The notes beneath the pieces are model-generated. The model was not told the DNA's origin. It searched no databases and saw nothing but the letters and a program-made list of their open reading frames with translations. The translations under genes and the position numbers were made by a program. DNA of 34,894 bases, taken from the NCBI RefSeq assembly GCF_018260555.1, contig NZ_JAGLBB010000034.1, forward strand, positions 1 through 34,894, given 5' to 3'. The stretch comes from Deinococcus sp. (GTDB taxonomy: Bacteria > Deinococcota > Deinococci > Deinococcales > Deinococcaceae). Numbering within the stretch: position 1 is the first letter of the stretch; each line of letters starts with the position of its first letter. Shown here one piece after another: positions 14,762 to 22,189 of this stretch.

Positions 14762-15301
14762 TCAGCGGCTCAGGTCGTACCCGGACAGGGTGGTGAACGG
14801 CGCGGGGTTCGCGCTGCCCAGCGGCTGGGACTGGTCGTACACGTTCCAGCCGCTGCGGACCGTCATGGCTGGCAGGACCTCGCCGCCGCCCAGAAGGTCC
14901 GGGAGCATTACCTCCGGAATCCTGGCGTCGAGCGGACTGACCACCAGCCATTTGCGGTTACGGGCGACCACCTCACCCACGTCGTACTGCGCGTTGTTGT
15001 TCGCGTCATCGAAGGCCACGACCTGGTACACGCCCGCCACGTTGAACACACCCGGAGCCGGCAACTCAAAGCCGAACTGCCAGCTGTTCAGGCTGCTGCC
15101 GACCAGGTTCTGCCCGATATCGCTCTTGTTCGTCAGGGCGCCGGGCACGCCTGTCCCGATCAGCGCAAGGCGCAGGCGCGGGCTCTCACCCCAGCGGCCC
15201 CCCACAGTCCCGGCCAGCGGGTAGGCGTCCGGCGTGCGGACCTCCTGCGGGCGGCAGGCGACCAGGGCGATGAGCACAAGGGCGGGCAGGATAGGTCGCA
15301 T
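14762..15301 (-). CDS. Predicted lipoprotein of unknown function
   Basis: 179 aa from the ATG at 15301. The N-terminus MRPILPALVLIALVAC is a lipoprotein signal with Cys16. The mature part shows no enzyme motif I know. It has an Asp/Asn-rich loop, VAFDDANNNAQYDVGEVV, resembling Ca-binding loops seen in secreted proteins, followed by a stretch with hydrophobic alternation. A TACCCT box lies 7 nt before this ATG. The ORF continues 50 codons upstream, but that part lacks coding character and would bury the signal peptide. It is divergent from the lipoprotein/protease pair that follows. Function unknown. Confidence 0.7.
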   Translation of the reverse strand: MRPILPALVLIALVACRPQEVRTPDAYPLAGTVGGRWGESPRLRLALIGTGVPGALTNKSDIGQNLVGSSLNSWQFGFELPAPGVFNVAGVYQVVAFDDANNNAQYDVGEVVARNRKWLVVSPLDARIPEVMLPDLLGGGEVLPAMTVRSGWNVYDQSQPLGSANPAPFTTLSGYDLSR

Positions 15302-15404
15302 GACAGTCAGGGTACCGCAGCGTACAGGGGTGCGGACGCAGGCGCCAGGTCTGCCAACCATGGCAACTGACCTGAATACCAGCTGAGGGCCGCCTGAAAC
15401 AGTC

Positions 15405-15433
15405 TTGTGGTATTGGCCCATGAGGCTTATATT
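15405..15433 (+). promoter_or_regulatory. Promoter of the lipoprotein-protease pair
   Basis: -35 TTGTGG (15405-15410), a 17-bp spacer, -10 TATATT (15428-15433). It gives a leader of about 115 nt that contains the hairpin CCTGAT-CTCAC-ATCAGG (15456-15472) and the Shine-Dalgarno AAGGAG before the ATG at 15555. One of the few non-leaderless promoters here. Confidence 0.6.
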
Positions 15434-15554
15434 TGTCTTCCATAGCAACACTCAGCCTGATCTCACATCAGGTGTCTGAAGGGTCACACGTCTATCTGTT
15501 CCAGCAAGGGCTGGCGCCGTCATTCACGTGTACCCCAAGGATCAAGGAGTTTTC

Positions 15555-16298
15555 ATGAAGCGATTCGGCAGCCTTCCCCTTCTGATCCTGACCGGCGCGC
15601 TCACTGCGTGCGGTGTCGGCCCCATCGATATGACCGCCCCGACCGCGACGCTGACCATCACTCCGAACGCACTGGTAGCGGCCGGTACCGTGAACATGAC
15701 GGCCGCCGGTACCGACGCAGACGGCGTCAGCAAGGTCGAGTTCTACGACAACGGCGCCCTGATCGCGACCGATACCACCTCCCCCTACACCGCCAGCAAG
15801 GCCTACGCCTTCGCGGACAACGGGACCCACATCCTGAGCGTCAAAGTGTACGACTACAGCGCCAACGTAGGTCAGGACTCCAAAACGCTGACCGTGGCCA
15901 TCGCCGACGCGAACGAACCGAACGACAGCGTCGCCGCGGCGACTGCCCTGAGTGTCGGAACGCCGGTCAAGGGCGTCATTGCCGGGCAGGACCGCGACCA
16001 TGATTACTTCAAGTTCACGGCCAGCGCTGGCGAGGCCCTGAAACTGACGGTGCAGAGCGTCAGCGTGGACGCCAAGAGCACCCTGGACCCGTACGTGATG
16101 ATCCTGATGCCCGACGGCCGCACGGTCCTGGAAAAAGACGATGACAGCGGCGCGGGCCTGGAATCCGAGATCAGATTCAACGCCCCGGCCGCCGGGACGT
16201 ACACGGCCGTCGTGACCAGCTTCGACATTCACGACGACGCAACCGCCAAGAATGACCGCGCCACGAACAGCTACCAGATCGCTCTGACCCGCCGCTGA
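15555..16298 (+). CDS. Lipoprotein with Ig-like and pre-peptidase C-terminal (PPC) domains
   Basis: 247 aa from the ATG at 15555, with AAGGAG 5 nt upstream. The signal MKRFGSLPLLILTGALTAC places the lipidated Cys at 19. Residues about 27-115 form a bacterial Ig-like domain (PTATLTITPNALVAAGTVNMTAAGTDADGVSKVEFYDNGALIATDTTSPYT). About 118-245 read as a PPC domain (EPNDSVAAATALSVG, then DHDYFKFTASAGEALKLTV), a domain that normally trails secreted peptidases. It is encoded 38 bp upstream of a subtilase without a PPC domain, so it may assist or anchor that protease. No catalytic residues of its own. Confidence 0.85.
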   Translation: MKRFGSLPLLILTGALTACGVGPIDMTAPTATLTITPNALVAAGTVNMTAAGTDADGVSKVEFYDNGALIATDTTSPYTASKAYAFADNGTHILSVKVYDYSANVGQDSKTLTVAIADANEPNDSVAAATALSVGTPVKGVIAGQDRDHDYFKFTASAGEALKLTVQSVSVDAKSTLDPYVMILMPDGRTVLEKDDDSGAGLESEIRFNAPAAGTYTAVVTSFDIHDDATAKNDRATNSYQIALTRR

Positions 16299-16336
16299 GT
16301 TCCGCCCGGACCACTTTTGAATTCAAGGAGCTTCCT

Positions 16337-19027
16337 GTGAACACGGTTAAATCCCTTTCCCTGCTGAGTCTCGCGCTGGTCCTGGGGGCCTGCGGTACCA
16401 GTTCCCCCACCGCCTCTGCTTCCACCGGATCGGCGCCCGCCGCCAACCGCGCCAGCATCCTGAACGCCACGCCGAACGCCCCGACCCGCTGGTTCGTGGA
16501 ACTGACCGGCGATCCCACCCTGCTGAGCGTGCAGAGCGTCAGCGGTCAGCAGGCGACCTTCCGCGCGCAGGCCGCGCAGCAGGGCATCAAGTACCAGGAA
16601 GTGCGCAGCTTCCAGACGCTGTTCAACGGCTTTTCCGTGCAGGCCAGCGAGGCGGAGATCAACCGCATCTCGCGTCTGCCCGGCGTGCTGGGCGTGTACC
16701 CCGTCAAGGAGATCGCCGCGCCGAAGGTGGAAGTCAACCTGACCGACGCCCTGAGGCCCGACATGTTCTCCGCCATCAAGATGACGGGCGCCGACGTGGC
16801 CCAGAACGAACTGGGCCTGACCGGTAAGGGTGTCAAGGTCGGCGTGATCGACACCGGCATCGACCTGGAACACCCGGCCTTCGCGGGCCGCGTGGTCGCC
16901 CAGTACGACTTCGTGGGTGACGATTACGATTTCGGCAAACCCACCAAACCCGACCCGATCGCGGACGACTGCGCCGGTCACGGCTCGCACGTGGCCGGGA
17001 TCGTGGGCGGCAACGACGCCAGCCGGGGCTTCAAGGGCGTGGCGCCCGAGGTCAGCTTCGGCGCGTACCGCGTGTTCGGCTGCGACGGCAGCACGGGCGA
17101 AGACATCATGGTCGCCGCCATGGAGCAGGCGTACAAGGACGGCATGCAGGTCGTGAACCTGAGCATCGGGTCCGCCTTCGAGAACTGGGAAGGCACGCCG
17201 TCGGCCAAGGTCGGCAGCCGTATGGTCAAGAAGGGCATGGTCGTCGTGGCGTCCGCCGGGAACAGCGGCGCCAACGGACAGTACTCCATGGGCGGCGTGA
17301 CCATGGGCGATAACGTGATCTCGGTCGCGTCGGTCAGCAACACCGAGATCGAGGTCAGCAAGTTCAAGCTGTCGTCCGGCGAGACCATCGGGTACATGGC
17401 GGGCGACCCCGCCCCCACCGGCAAGGCCGGCGTGACCCTGCCCATCACGAAACTGGCCACCAGCACCACCACCACAGCCAATGACGGCTGCCTGGTCGGC
17501 GGCGCGAACCCCTACGCGGCCGGTAGCCTGACAGGCAAGGCCGTGTTGATCCGCCGCGGCACCTGCACCTTCTACGAGAAGTCCAAGAACGCCCAGGATG
17601 CCGGGGCCAGCGCCGTCATCCTGTACAACCGCGACTCCGGGTACCTGGCTCCCTCGCTGACCGGCGCGGCCCGCATCACCATTCCCGTGGCGTTCGTGAA
17701 CGACGCCAGCGGCGCCAAGATCGACAGCAAGATCGCCGCCGGCGTGTCCATGACCTTCGCCGACGGCAATCTCAGCATTCCCAGCCCCACGGCGAACACG
17801 CTGGACTCGTACTCCTCGTACGGCCTGAGCGCCGACCTGGAACTCAAGCCCGACATCGCGGCGCCCGGCGGGAACATCCGCAGCGCCTGGCCGCTCACGC
17901 TGGACGCCAGCGGGTACGCGACCCTCAGCGGCACCAGCATGGCCTCCCCGCACGTGGCGGGCGCCGCGGCGCTGATGCTGCAGGCCTTCCCGAACACCAA
18001 GGCCAAGGACATGCGCGGCCTGCTGATGAACAGCGCCACGCTGCGCTGGTACCGCGCGGCGAGCGGCACGCTGCTCACCGGGCTGCCCGATTACGTGCAG
18101 CGCCAGGGGGCGGGCATGGTGGACATCGTCGGGTCGTACAACAGCACCGTGCGCGCCACGCCGAACAAACTGAGCCTGGGCGAGAGCGCCAGCTTCGCCA
18201 CGCGCAACAAGGTCGTGGTCCTGAAAAACACCTGGAACCGCACCGAGACCTTCACGGCGTACCACTCCCCGGCCCTGACGGTCGGCGGGACCACCCTGGC
18301 CCCCAGCCCCAGTCAGACGTACGCCACCATGACCATCAACGGTCAGGACGCCGACAAGACCGACGTGATGGTCACGGTCCCTGCCAGCGGCGAGACCGAA
18401 CTGAACGTGGTGATCACGCCCCCGGCCGGCGCCCCCGACAAGTCCCAGTACGGCGGGTACATCGTGCTTGAAAGCTCCTCGGGTCAGAACATGGTCATCC
18501 CCTACGCCGGCTTCAAGGGCGATTACCAGAGCATCCAGGCGCTCGGGAACCTGACCATCGGCGGCAAGAGCTACAACTTCCCTGCGCTGTTCGACGACAA
18601 GGAAGACACCTTCTTCGAGGAAGGCGAGGTGGCGACCGCCCCCATCGACTACACCTTCAAGGACATCGCGCTGGATCCCGCCAAGCCCACGGAACTGACC
18701 AACGACGCTCCGTACGTGCTGGCGCAGCTGTCCCACCAGGTGCGTAAGATGACCCTGGAACTGCTCGACGCGAACGGCGCGGTCGTGGACACCCTGCTCA
18801 AGCAGGAGTACCTGGGCCGCAGCTGCACCAACAACGTCGCGCTGATCAGCACCACCTGCGACGCCTTCAACACCTACGCCTGGGACGGCAAGCTGAGTAG
18901 TGGCAAGGCCGCCGCGAACGGCACCTACCAGTTGCGCCTGAAGGCCCTCAAGGCCCAGGGTGACGAGAGCGTCGCCACCGACACCGAGGTATACACCACC
19001 CAGAAATTCACGGTCGCGCGCCCCTGA
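16337..19027 (+). CDS. Subtilisin-like (S8) lipoprotein protease with PA insert
   Basis: Secreted serine protease, 896 aa, start GTG at 16337 with AAGGAG upstream. The signal ends at LGAC (Cys19), so it is probably anchored to the outer surface. Residues about 48-125 form an inhibitor-I9-like propeptide. The catalytic domain has D172 (GVIDTGID), H215 (CAGHGSHVAGI), N309 (SAGNSG) and S534 (GTSMASPHVAGA). A PA domain (about 375-465, AVLIRRGTCTFYEKSKNAQDAGASAVILYNRD) is inserted between N309 and S534, as in lactocepin and C5a-peptidase relatives. After about 570 follow Fn3-like strands and a FlgD-like segment (RKMTLELLDANGAVVDTL, then YAWDGKLSSGKAAANGTYQLRL). Likely a nutrient-scavenging protease. 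Confidence 0.93.
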   Translation: MNTVKSLSLLSLALVLGACGTSSPTASASTGSAPAANRASILNATPNAPTRWFVELTGDPTLLSVQSVSGQQATFRAQAAQQGIKYQEVRSFQTLFNGFSVQASEAEINRISRLPGVLGVYPVKEIAAPKVEVNLTDALRPDMFSAIKMTGADVAQNELGLTGKGVKVGVIDTGIDLEHPAFAGRVVAQYDFVGDDYDFGKPTKPDPIADDCAGHGSHVAGIVGGNDASRGFKGVAPEVSFGAYRVFGCDGSTGEDIMVAAMEQAYKDGMQVVNLSIGSAFENWEGTPSAKVGSRMVKKGMVVVASAGNSGANGQYSMGGVTMGDNVISVASVSNTEIEVSKFKLSSGETIGYMAGDPAPTGKAGVTLPITKLATSTTTTANDGCLVGGANPYAAGSLTGKAVLIRRGTCTFYEKSKNAQDAGASAVILYNRDSGYLAPSLTGAARITIPVAFVNDASGAKIDSKIAAGVSMTFADGNLSIPSPTANTLDSYSSYGLSADLELKPDIAAPGGNIRSAWPLTLDASGYATLSGTSMASPHVAGAAALMLQAFPNTKAKDMRGLLMNSATLRWYRAASGTLLTGLPDYVQRQGAGMVDIVGSYNSTVRATPNKLSLGESASFATRNKVVVLKNTWNRTETFTAYHSPALTVGGTTLAPSPSQTYATMTINGQDADKTDVMVTVPASGETELNVVITPPAGAPDKSQYGGYIVLESSSGQNMVIPYAGFKGDYQSIQALGNLTIGGKSYNFPALFDDKEDTFFEEGEVATAPIDYTFKDIALDPAKPTELTNDAPYVLAQLSHQVRKMTLELLDANGAVVDTLLKQEYLGRSCTNNVALISTTCDAFNTYAWDGKLSSGKAAANGTYQLRLKALKAQGDESVATDTEVYTTQKFTVARP

Positions 19028-19046
19028 TCGCCTGACCCCACTCCGC

Positions 19047-19080
19047 AGCGCCGCCCCCCATCACGGAGGGCGGCGCTGTT
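19047..19080 (+). terminator. Terminator after the subtilase
   Basis: Stem AGCGCCGCCC (19047-19056) with GGGCGGCGCT (19068-19077), 11-nt loop, followed by GTTCTT. Twenty bases after the subtilase stop. Confidence 0.7.
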
Positions 19081-19107
19081 CTTGACACTGCGCTCAGCGC
19101 AGGTGGG

Positions 19108-19247
19108 TCATACGGACTGCGCTTCACTGCGCCACAGTCGGAAAAGCGCCGTCTGTGGCTCCATACCGCGAAGGGGCGTCTGCTATTCCTACTCGCGTCC
19201 GCTCGGATTGATTCAGAACTGCACCGAATCAATCCGAGTCCGCATCA
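19108..19247. repeat. Full-length A-type element, TCA duplication at the cmk stop
   Basis: TCA at 19108-19110 and 19245-19247; the second is the complement of the TGA stop of cmk. The 134 bp between lie in minus orientation with the hairpin (GATTGATTC/GAATCAATC on that strand) next to the stop, then CGAGCGGACGCGAGTAGGA and GACTGTGGCGCAGTGAAGCG. Confidence 0.88.
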
Positions 19248-19865
19248 GGCGCGCAGGTGGGTCAGGATGGTCTCGATCACGCCCTGAAGGTCCAGCGGGC
19301 CGGTGTCGATCACCAGGGCGTCGGGCGCGGGGGCGCTCTGCGCAGTGTCCAGTTCGTCGCGGCGTTGCAGGGCAGCCTCGATGGCGGGCACGTCTTCCGG
19401 GCGTTCGCGGGCGCGGCGCTCGGCGCGGATGCGGGCGCTGGCAGTCAGGTAGAACTTGTGGCTGGCGTGCGGGAACACGTTGGTCCCCATGTCGCGGCCC
19501 TCGGCCACGAACGGTTCGGGCAGGGCGCGCAACTGGGCGTCCACCCACGCGCGCACCTCCGGCAGGGCGGCCACGACGCTGACACCCCGGTCCACGCGGG
19601 TCGAGTGCAGGTCATCCGTGAGTTCCCGCTCGCCCTGCCAGACGCGGTTGCCGCTGGCCAGGGGTTCCAGCCGGACCGGGTGGGCGTCCAGCAGGGCCAG
19701 CAGCGGGGGCGCGGCGTGCAGGTCCAGGTTGGCCTCAAGGCCCAGCAGGGTCGCGGCGCGGTACAGCAGGCCGCTGCTCACGTAGGGCACGCCGAGCGCC
19801 CGCGCGACACCCGAGGACACGCTGGATTTTCCGCTGGCCGCCACGCCGTCAATGGTCACGATCAT
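19245..19865 (-). CDS. cmk: Cytidylate kinase
   Basis: CMP/dCMP kinase of pyrimidine nucleotide metabolism, 206 aa from the ATG at 19865. P-loop GVAASGKSS (7-15), then LGVPYVSSGLLYRAATLL (CMP-binding helix). VAEGRDMGTNVFPHASHKFYLTASARIRAERRARE is the family signature with its Arg-rich lid. VIDTGPLDLQGVIETI closes the fold. The longer ORF upstream is a shadow of the divergent PPIase gene. A TACACT box 9 nt before the ATG suggests a leaderless transcript. The TGA stop is the target duplication of a repeat. Confidence 0.95.
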   Translation of the reverse strand: MIVTIDGVAASGKSSVSSGVARALGVPYVSSGLLYRAATLLGLEANLDLHAAPPLLALLDAHPVRLEPLASGNRVWQGERELTDDLHSTRVDRGVSVVAALPEVRAWVDAQLRALPEPFVAEGRDMGTNVFPHASHKFYLTASARIRAERRARERPEDVPAIEAALQRRDELDTAQSAPAPDALVIDTGPLDLQGVIETILTHLRA

Positions 19866-19905
19866 CAAGAGGGCAGTGTAGCGCGGCCTCGCCCGGCCCG
19901 GCCGG

Positions 19906-19950
19906 CCCCATCCCTGTTGCCCCCATCCCTGTTCCCCCCATCCTTGTTGC
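19906..19950. repeat. 15-bp tandem repeat, three copies, intergenic
   Basis: CCCCATCCCTGTTGC at 19906-19920, then two one- or two-base variants to 19950. It fills the space between the divergent cmk and cyclophilin genes. Confidence 0.85.
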
Positions 19951-19989
19951 GCTGCGCCGTGCGTCCGGGCCGCTACACTGGGAGGAACG

Positions 19990-20814
19990 ATGAAACACGC
20001 TGCCCTGATCCTGACCGCGCTCCTTGCCCTGACCGCCTGCCAGAAAAAGGACGGCGGGGCCGCCTCGCAGACCGACACGACCCAGACCGACACGGCTGCC
20101 ACGGACACCCCTGCTACCGATACGGCGGCCACAGACACGACCACCGCAGACACGACCACCGCAGACACGACCACCACCGAGACCCCCGCCGCCGCCGGTC
20201 CCGCCGTGACCACACCGGGCGCCGTGCCCGCCGGGTACACGCTGGTCCCGGCACTGACCGACAAACCCACCCGCGCCTTCAAGGCCGAACCCGACCCGGC
20301 CCTGGAAGACGGCAAGGACTACTACGCGCTGATCGACACCAGCCGCGGGCAGATCCTGGCGGACCTGTACGAGCAGGAAACGCCGGTCACCGTGAACAAC
20401 TTCGTGTTCCTGGCCCGCAACCACTACTTTGACGGCGTCCGCTTTCACCGCGTGATCGACGGGTTCATGGCGCAGACCGGCGACCCCAAGAGCGTGGATG
20501 ACAGCAAGAAAGCCGAGTGGGGAACCGGCGGCCCCGGCTACAGCTTCGCGGACGAGTTCCGTCAGAAACTCACCTTCGATGCCAGCGGCATTCTCGCCAT
20601 GGCGAACAGCGGCCCCGCCACGAACGGCAGTCAGTTCTTCATCACGTTCCAACCCACGGACTTCCTGAACGGCAAGCACACCATCTTCGGGAAGGTCGTG
20701 ACCGGCGACGACACCCTCCCGAAACTGACGCGCACCATGGACCAGAACAACACCGAAATCAAGGACGCGGCGCCTGACCAGATTCTCAGCGTGCGGATCC
20801 TGACCAAGGGCTGA
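19990..20814 (+). CDS. Cyclophilin-type peptidyl-prolyl isomerase lipoprotein
   Basis: Predicted extracytoplasmic protein-folding enzyme, 274 aa. The signal MKHAALILTALLALTAC gives lipidated Cys17. A Thr/Asp-rich linker (about 25-72) is built of repeated ADTTT units coded by a 15-bp tandem repeat. The cyclophilin domain spans about 105-272: TSRGQILADLYEQETPVTVNNFVFLARNHYFDGVRFHRVIDGFMAQTGDP (catalytic Arg in FHRVI, Q in FMAQTGDP), then MANSGPATNGSQFFITF and LNGKHTIFGKVV. TACACT precedes GGAGG before the ATG. The linker probably spaces the domain from the membrane. The TGA stop is a repeat duplication site. Confidence 0.93.
   Translation: MKHAALILTALLALTACQKKDGGAASQTDTTQTDTAATDTPATDTAATDTTTADTTTADTTTTETPAAAGPAVTTPGAVPAGYTLVPALTDKPTRAFKAEPDPALEDGKDYYALIDTSRGQILADLYEQETPVTVNNFVFLARNHYFDGVRFHRVIDGFMAQTGDPKSVDDSKKAEWGTGGPGYSFADEFRQKLTFDASGILAMANSGPATNGSQFFITFQPTDFLNGKHTIFGKVVTGDDTLPKLTRTMDQNNTEIKDAAPDQILSVRILTKG
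20136..20180. repeat. 15-bp tandem repeat inside the cyclophilin gene
   Basis: CACGACCACCGCAGA twice (20136-20150, 20151-20165) and a variant (20166-20180), coding the Thr/Asp linker. Confidence 0.85.
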
Positions 20815-20889
20815 TAGGGACTCCGGTTGAATGGCTTCCAGACCATTCAACCGAGCGGAGCGAGTGGAAGCCGGACGGATTGCGTCTGA
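20812..20889. repeat. Short B-type element, TGA duplication at a stop codon
   Basis: TGA at 20812-20814 (cyclophilin stop) and 20887-20889 flank 72 bp. Perfect 10-bp stem GGTTGAATGG/CCATTCAACC (20825-20834, 20843-20852), then CGAGCGGAGCGAGTGGAAG. It shares its right TGA with the next element. Confidence 0.8.
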
Positions 20890-21025
20890 TACGAATTCTG
20901 CTCCATTCCGCCACAGTCGGAAAAGCACCGTCTGCGGCTCCACACCACAGAATCCGTATGCTGTTCCTACTCGCGTCCGCTCGGATCGATTCAGAACTGC
21001 ACCGAATCAATCGGAATCCGTCTGC
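20887..21025. repeat. Full-length A-type element
   Basis: 133 bp in minus orientation (20890-21022). Left flank TGA, right flank TGC, so the duplication has probably mutated in one copy. Hairpin arms GATCGATTC and GAATCAATC on the plus strand are one base away from perfect pairing. Confidence 0.8.
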
Positions 21026-21044
21026 ACAATCCCCCCGTTCCGCG

Positions 21045-21073
21045 AGCGCGCCTCCCCGTTGGGGGCGCGCTTT
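21045..21073. terminator. Terminator hairpin between convergent genes
   Basis: AGCGCGCC-T-CCC pairs with GGGGGCGCGCT around a short loop, followed by TTT on the plus strand. It overlaps the stop of the methyltransferase gene on the other strand; likely ends the cyclophilin transcript. Confidence 0.6.
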
Positions 21074-21989
21074 ACAGTTCCAGGTCGGTGGGCGTGCGTG
21101 CCTGGGCGGGAATGGCGGTCAGGAGCAGTTCGTACTTGCCGGTCACGAAGATCTTGAAGCCGTGTTTCTGCAGACCGCGCCGGCCGTTGGTCACGTCGGC
21201 GGCCAGCAGGCTCAGGTCGGGCCGGGCATAGTTGCGCATGCGCGCCCCGTACGAGAGCGTGCCGCCCCGGTAGCGCGCGTTCGGGTACCCGAGAATCAGG
21301 CCCCCGCCAGGGGTCAGGTGGGAGCGGCGCAGCGTGGCCAGCAGGACATCCTGCGTGACCCCGGGGCTTTGCAGGAGGCTCAGGGCCAGGATCAGGTCAA
21401 AGCGTCCCAGTTCGGGCGGGAGGGCGCCTACGTCGAGCGTGTGGAAGGTGGCGTGCGGGTGGCGGGTGCGGGCGGCCTGCACGGCGCCCGGGTCCAGATC
21501 CACGCCCACCACCTCCAGCGCGCGGTCCGGGAGGGCCAGCGGCAGGGCGGCGAGTTCATGTCCGGCGTTCATGCCGAGCGCCAGAATCCGACCACCGGGT
21601 GGGGGGTTCACGCGGCGCAGCGCCTCGGTGAACGTGGCCAGGAACACCGGGTCTTCGAGTTTGTTCACGCGGGCCCAGTCACCGTCAGGGCCGTACCCGG
21701 CGTGGTCCGGGTCGCGGCCCGGAGCGTGCGCCCGCAGCGTCAGGCACACACGGCCCTCCCCTGCCCGCTGCGGCGTCAGTAGGTGCGCGCCCAGCAGGTC
21801 CGCGAGGTCCGTCCAGGTGTGCCAGGGGCGGTGCGTGCCGTGCAGGGTGGCCTCGCCCGCGTACAGGCCCAGACCGGCGTCGGGGTCGGGCACCGTGAAG
21901 GTCACCTGCCCTGCGGCGCGCAGCCGATCACGCACGGCGGGCAGGATGACGTTCATCGGTTCGGTGGTGAACACAGGGATCTCGGACAT
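21072..21989 (-). CDS. Class I SAM-dependent methyltransferase
   Basis: 305 aa. The SAM-binding motif I is GGRILALGMNAGHELAALPL (about 132-152), followed by motif II VVGVDLDPGAVQAARTRHP and motif IV FDLILALSLLQSPG; strands 6-7 are in LTPGGGLILGYPN. The N-terminal 130 residues are not like common small-molecule methyltransferases and may set substrate specificity. The end GLQKHGFKIFVTGKYELLLTAIP is typical of a Rossmann-fold methyltransferase tail. Substrate unknown. Its ATG follows a terminator-like hairpin by 1 nt, so expression may be controlled there. Confidence 0.8.
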   Translation of the reverse strand: MSEIPVFTTEPMNVILPAVRDRLRAAGQVTFTVPDPDAGLGLYAGEATLHGTHRPWHTWTDLADLLGAHLLTPQRAGEGRVCLTLRAHAPGRDPDHAGYGPDGDWARVNKLEDPVFLATFTEALRRVNPPPGGRILALGMNAGHELAALPLALPDRALEVVGVDLDPGAVQAARTRHPHATFHTLDVGALPPELGRFDLILALSLLQSPGVTQDVLLATLRRSHLTPGGGLILGYPNARYRGGTLSYGARMRNYARPDLSLLAADVTNGRRGLQKHGFKIFVTGKYELLLTAIPAQARTPTDLEL

Positions 21990-21990
21990 A

Positions 21991-22018
21991 AGAAAACCCC
22001 GTCATCATAGACGGGGTT
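21991..22018 (-). terminator. Terminator-like hairpin directly before the methyltransferase ATG
   Basis: On the minus strand AACCCCGTC pairs with GACGGGGTT around loop TATGAT (22004-22009), and the downstream arm runs into TTTTCTT, 1 nt before the ATG at 21989. It may end the trmB transcript or act as an attenuator. The loop TATGAT also has -10 character, 14 nt before the ATG. Confidence 0.75.
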
Positions 22019-22164
22019 CACCGGACAAGGGGGGGCGGCGAGGTGCCTGCCGATGGTCTCGGCGCCGGGAACGCCGTCCAGCGACGGGGGCCAGGTGGTG
22101 ACATGAGCGACGGCAGCGCTGGCCGGTAAGCCCTGAAATCCGCCCGGATGCGGTGGATGCTGCC
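22019..22164. other. Intergenic stretch between trmB and the methyltransferase gene
   Basis: About 145 bases with no gene. A minus-strand ORF crosses it without Shine-Dalgarno or recognisable product. No known riboswitch was seen. Confidence 0.4.
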
Positions 22165-22189
22165 GCCCCTTCAACCGGACTCCGTGTCA
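22165..22189. repeat. Truncated repeat end at the trmB stop
   Basis: CCCCTTCAACCGGACTCCG then TG and TCA (22187-22189), the complement of the trmB TGA stop. It matches the hairpin-side end of the B-type copy at 10378-10510. The other end of the element is missing. Confidence 0.65.

Noticed and set aside
16271..18736. Long open frame (821 codons) antisense to the subtilase
   Set aside because: Produced by codon bias of a GC-rich gene on the other strand; composition (Val/Gly/His/Gln-rich) matches no family, while the plus strand has a complete catalytic triad.
22019..22186. Possible riboswitch before the methyltransferase gene
   Set aside because: The terminator is clear, but the upstream DNA matches no aptamer I know.
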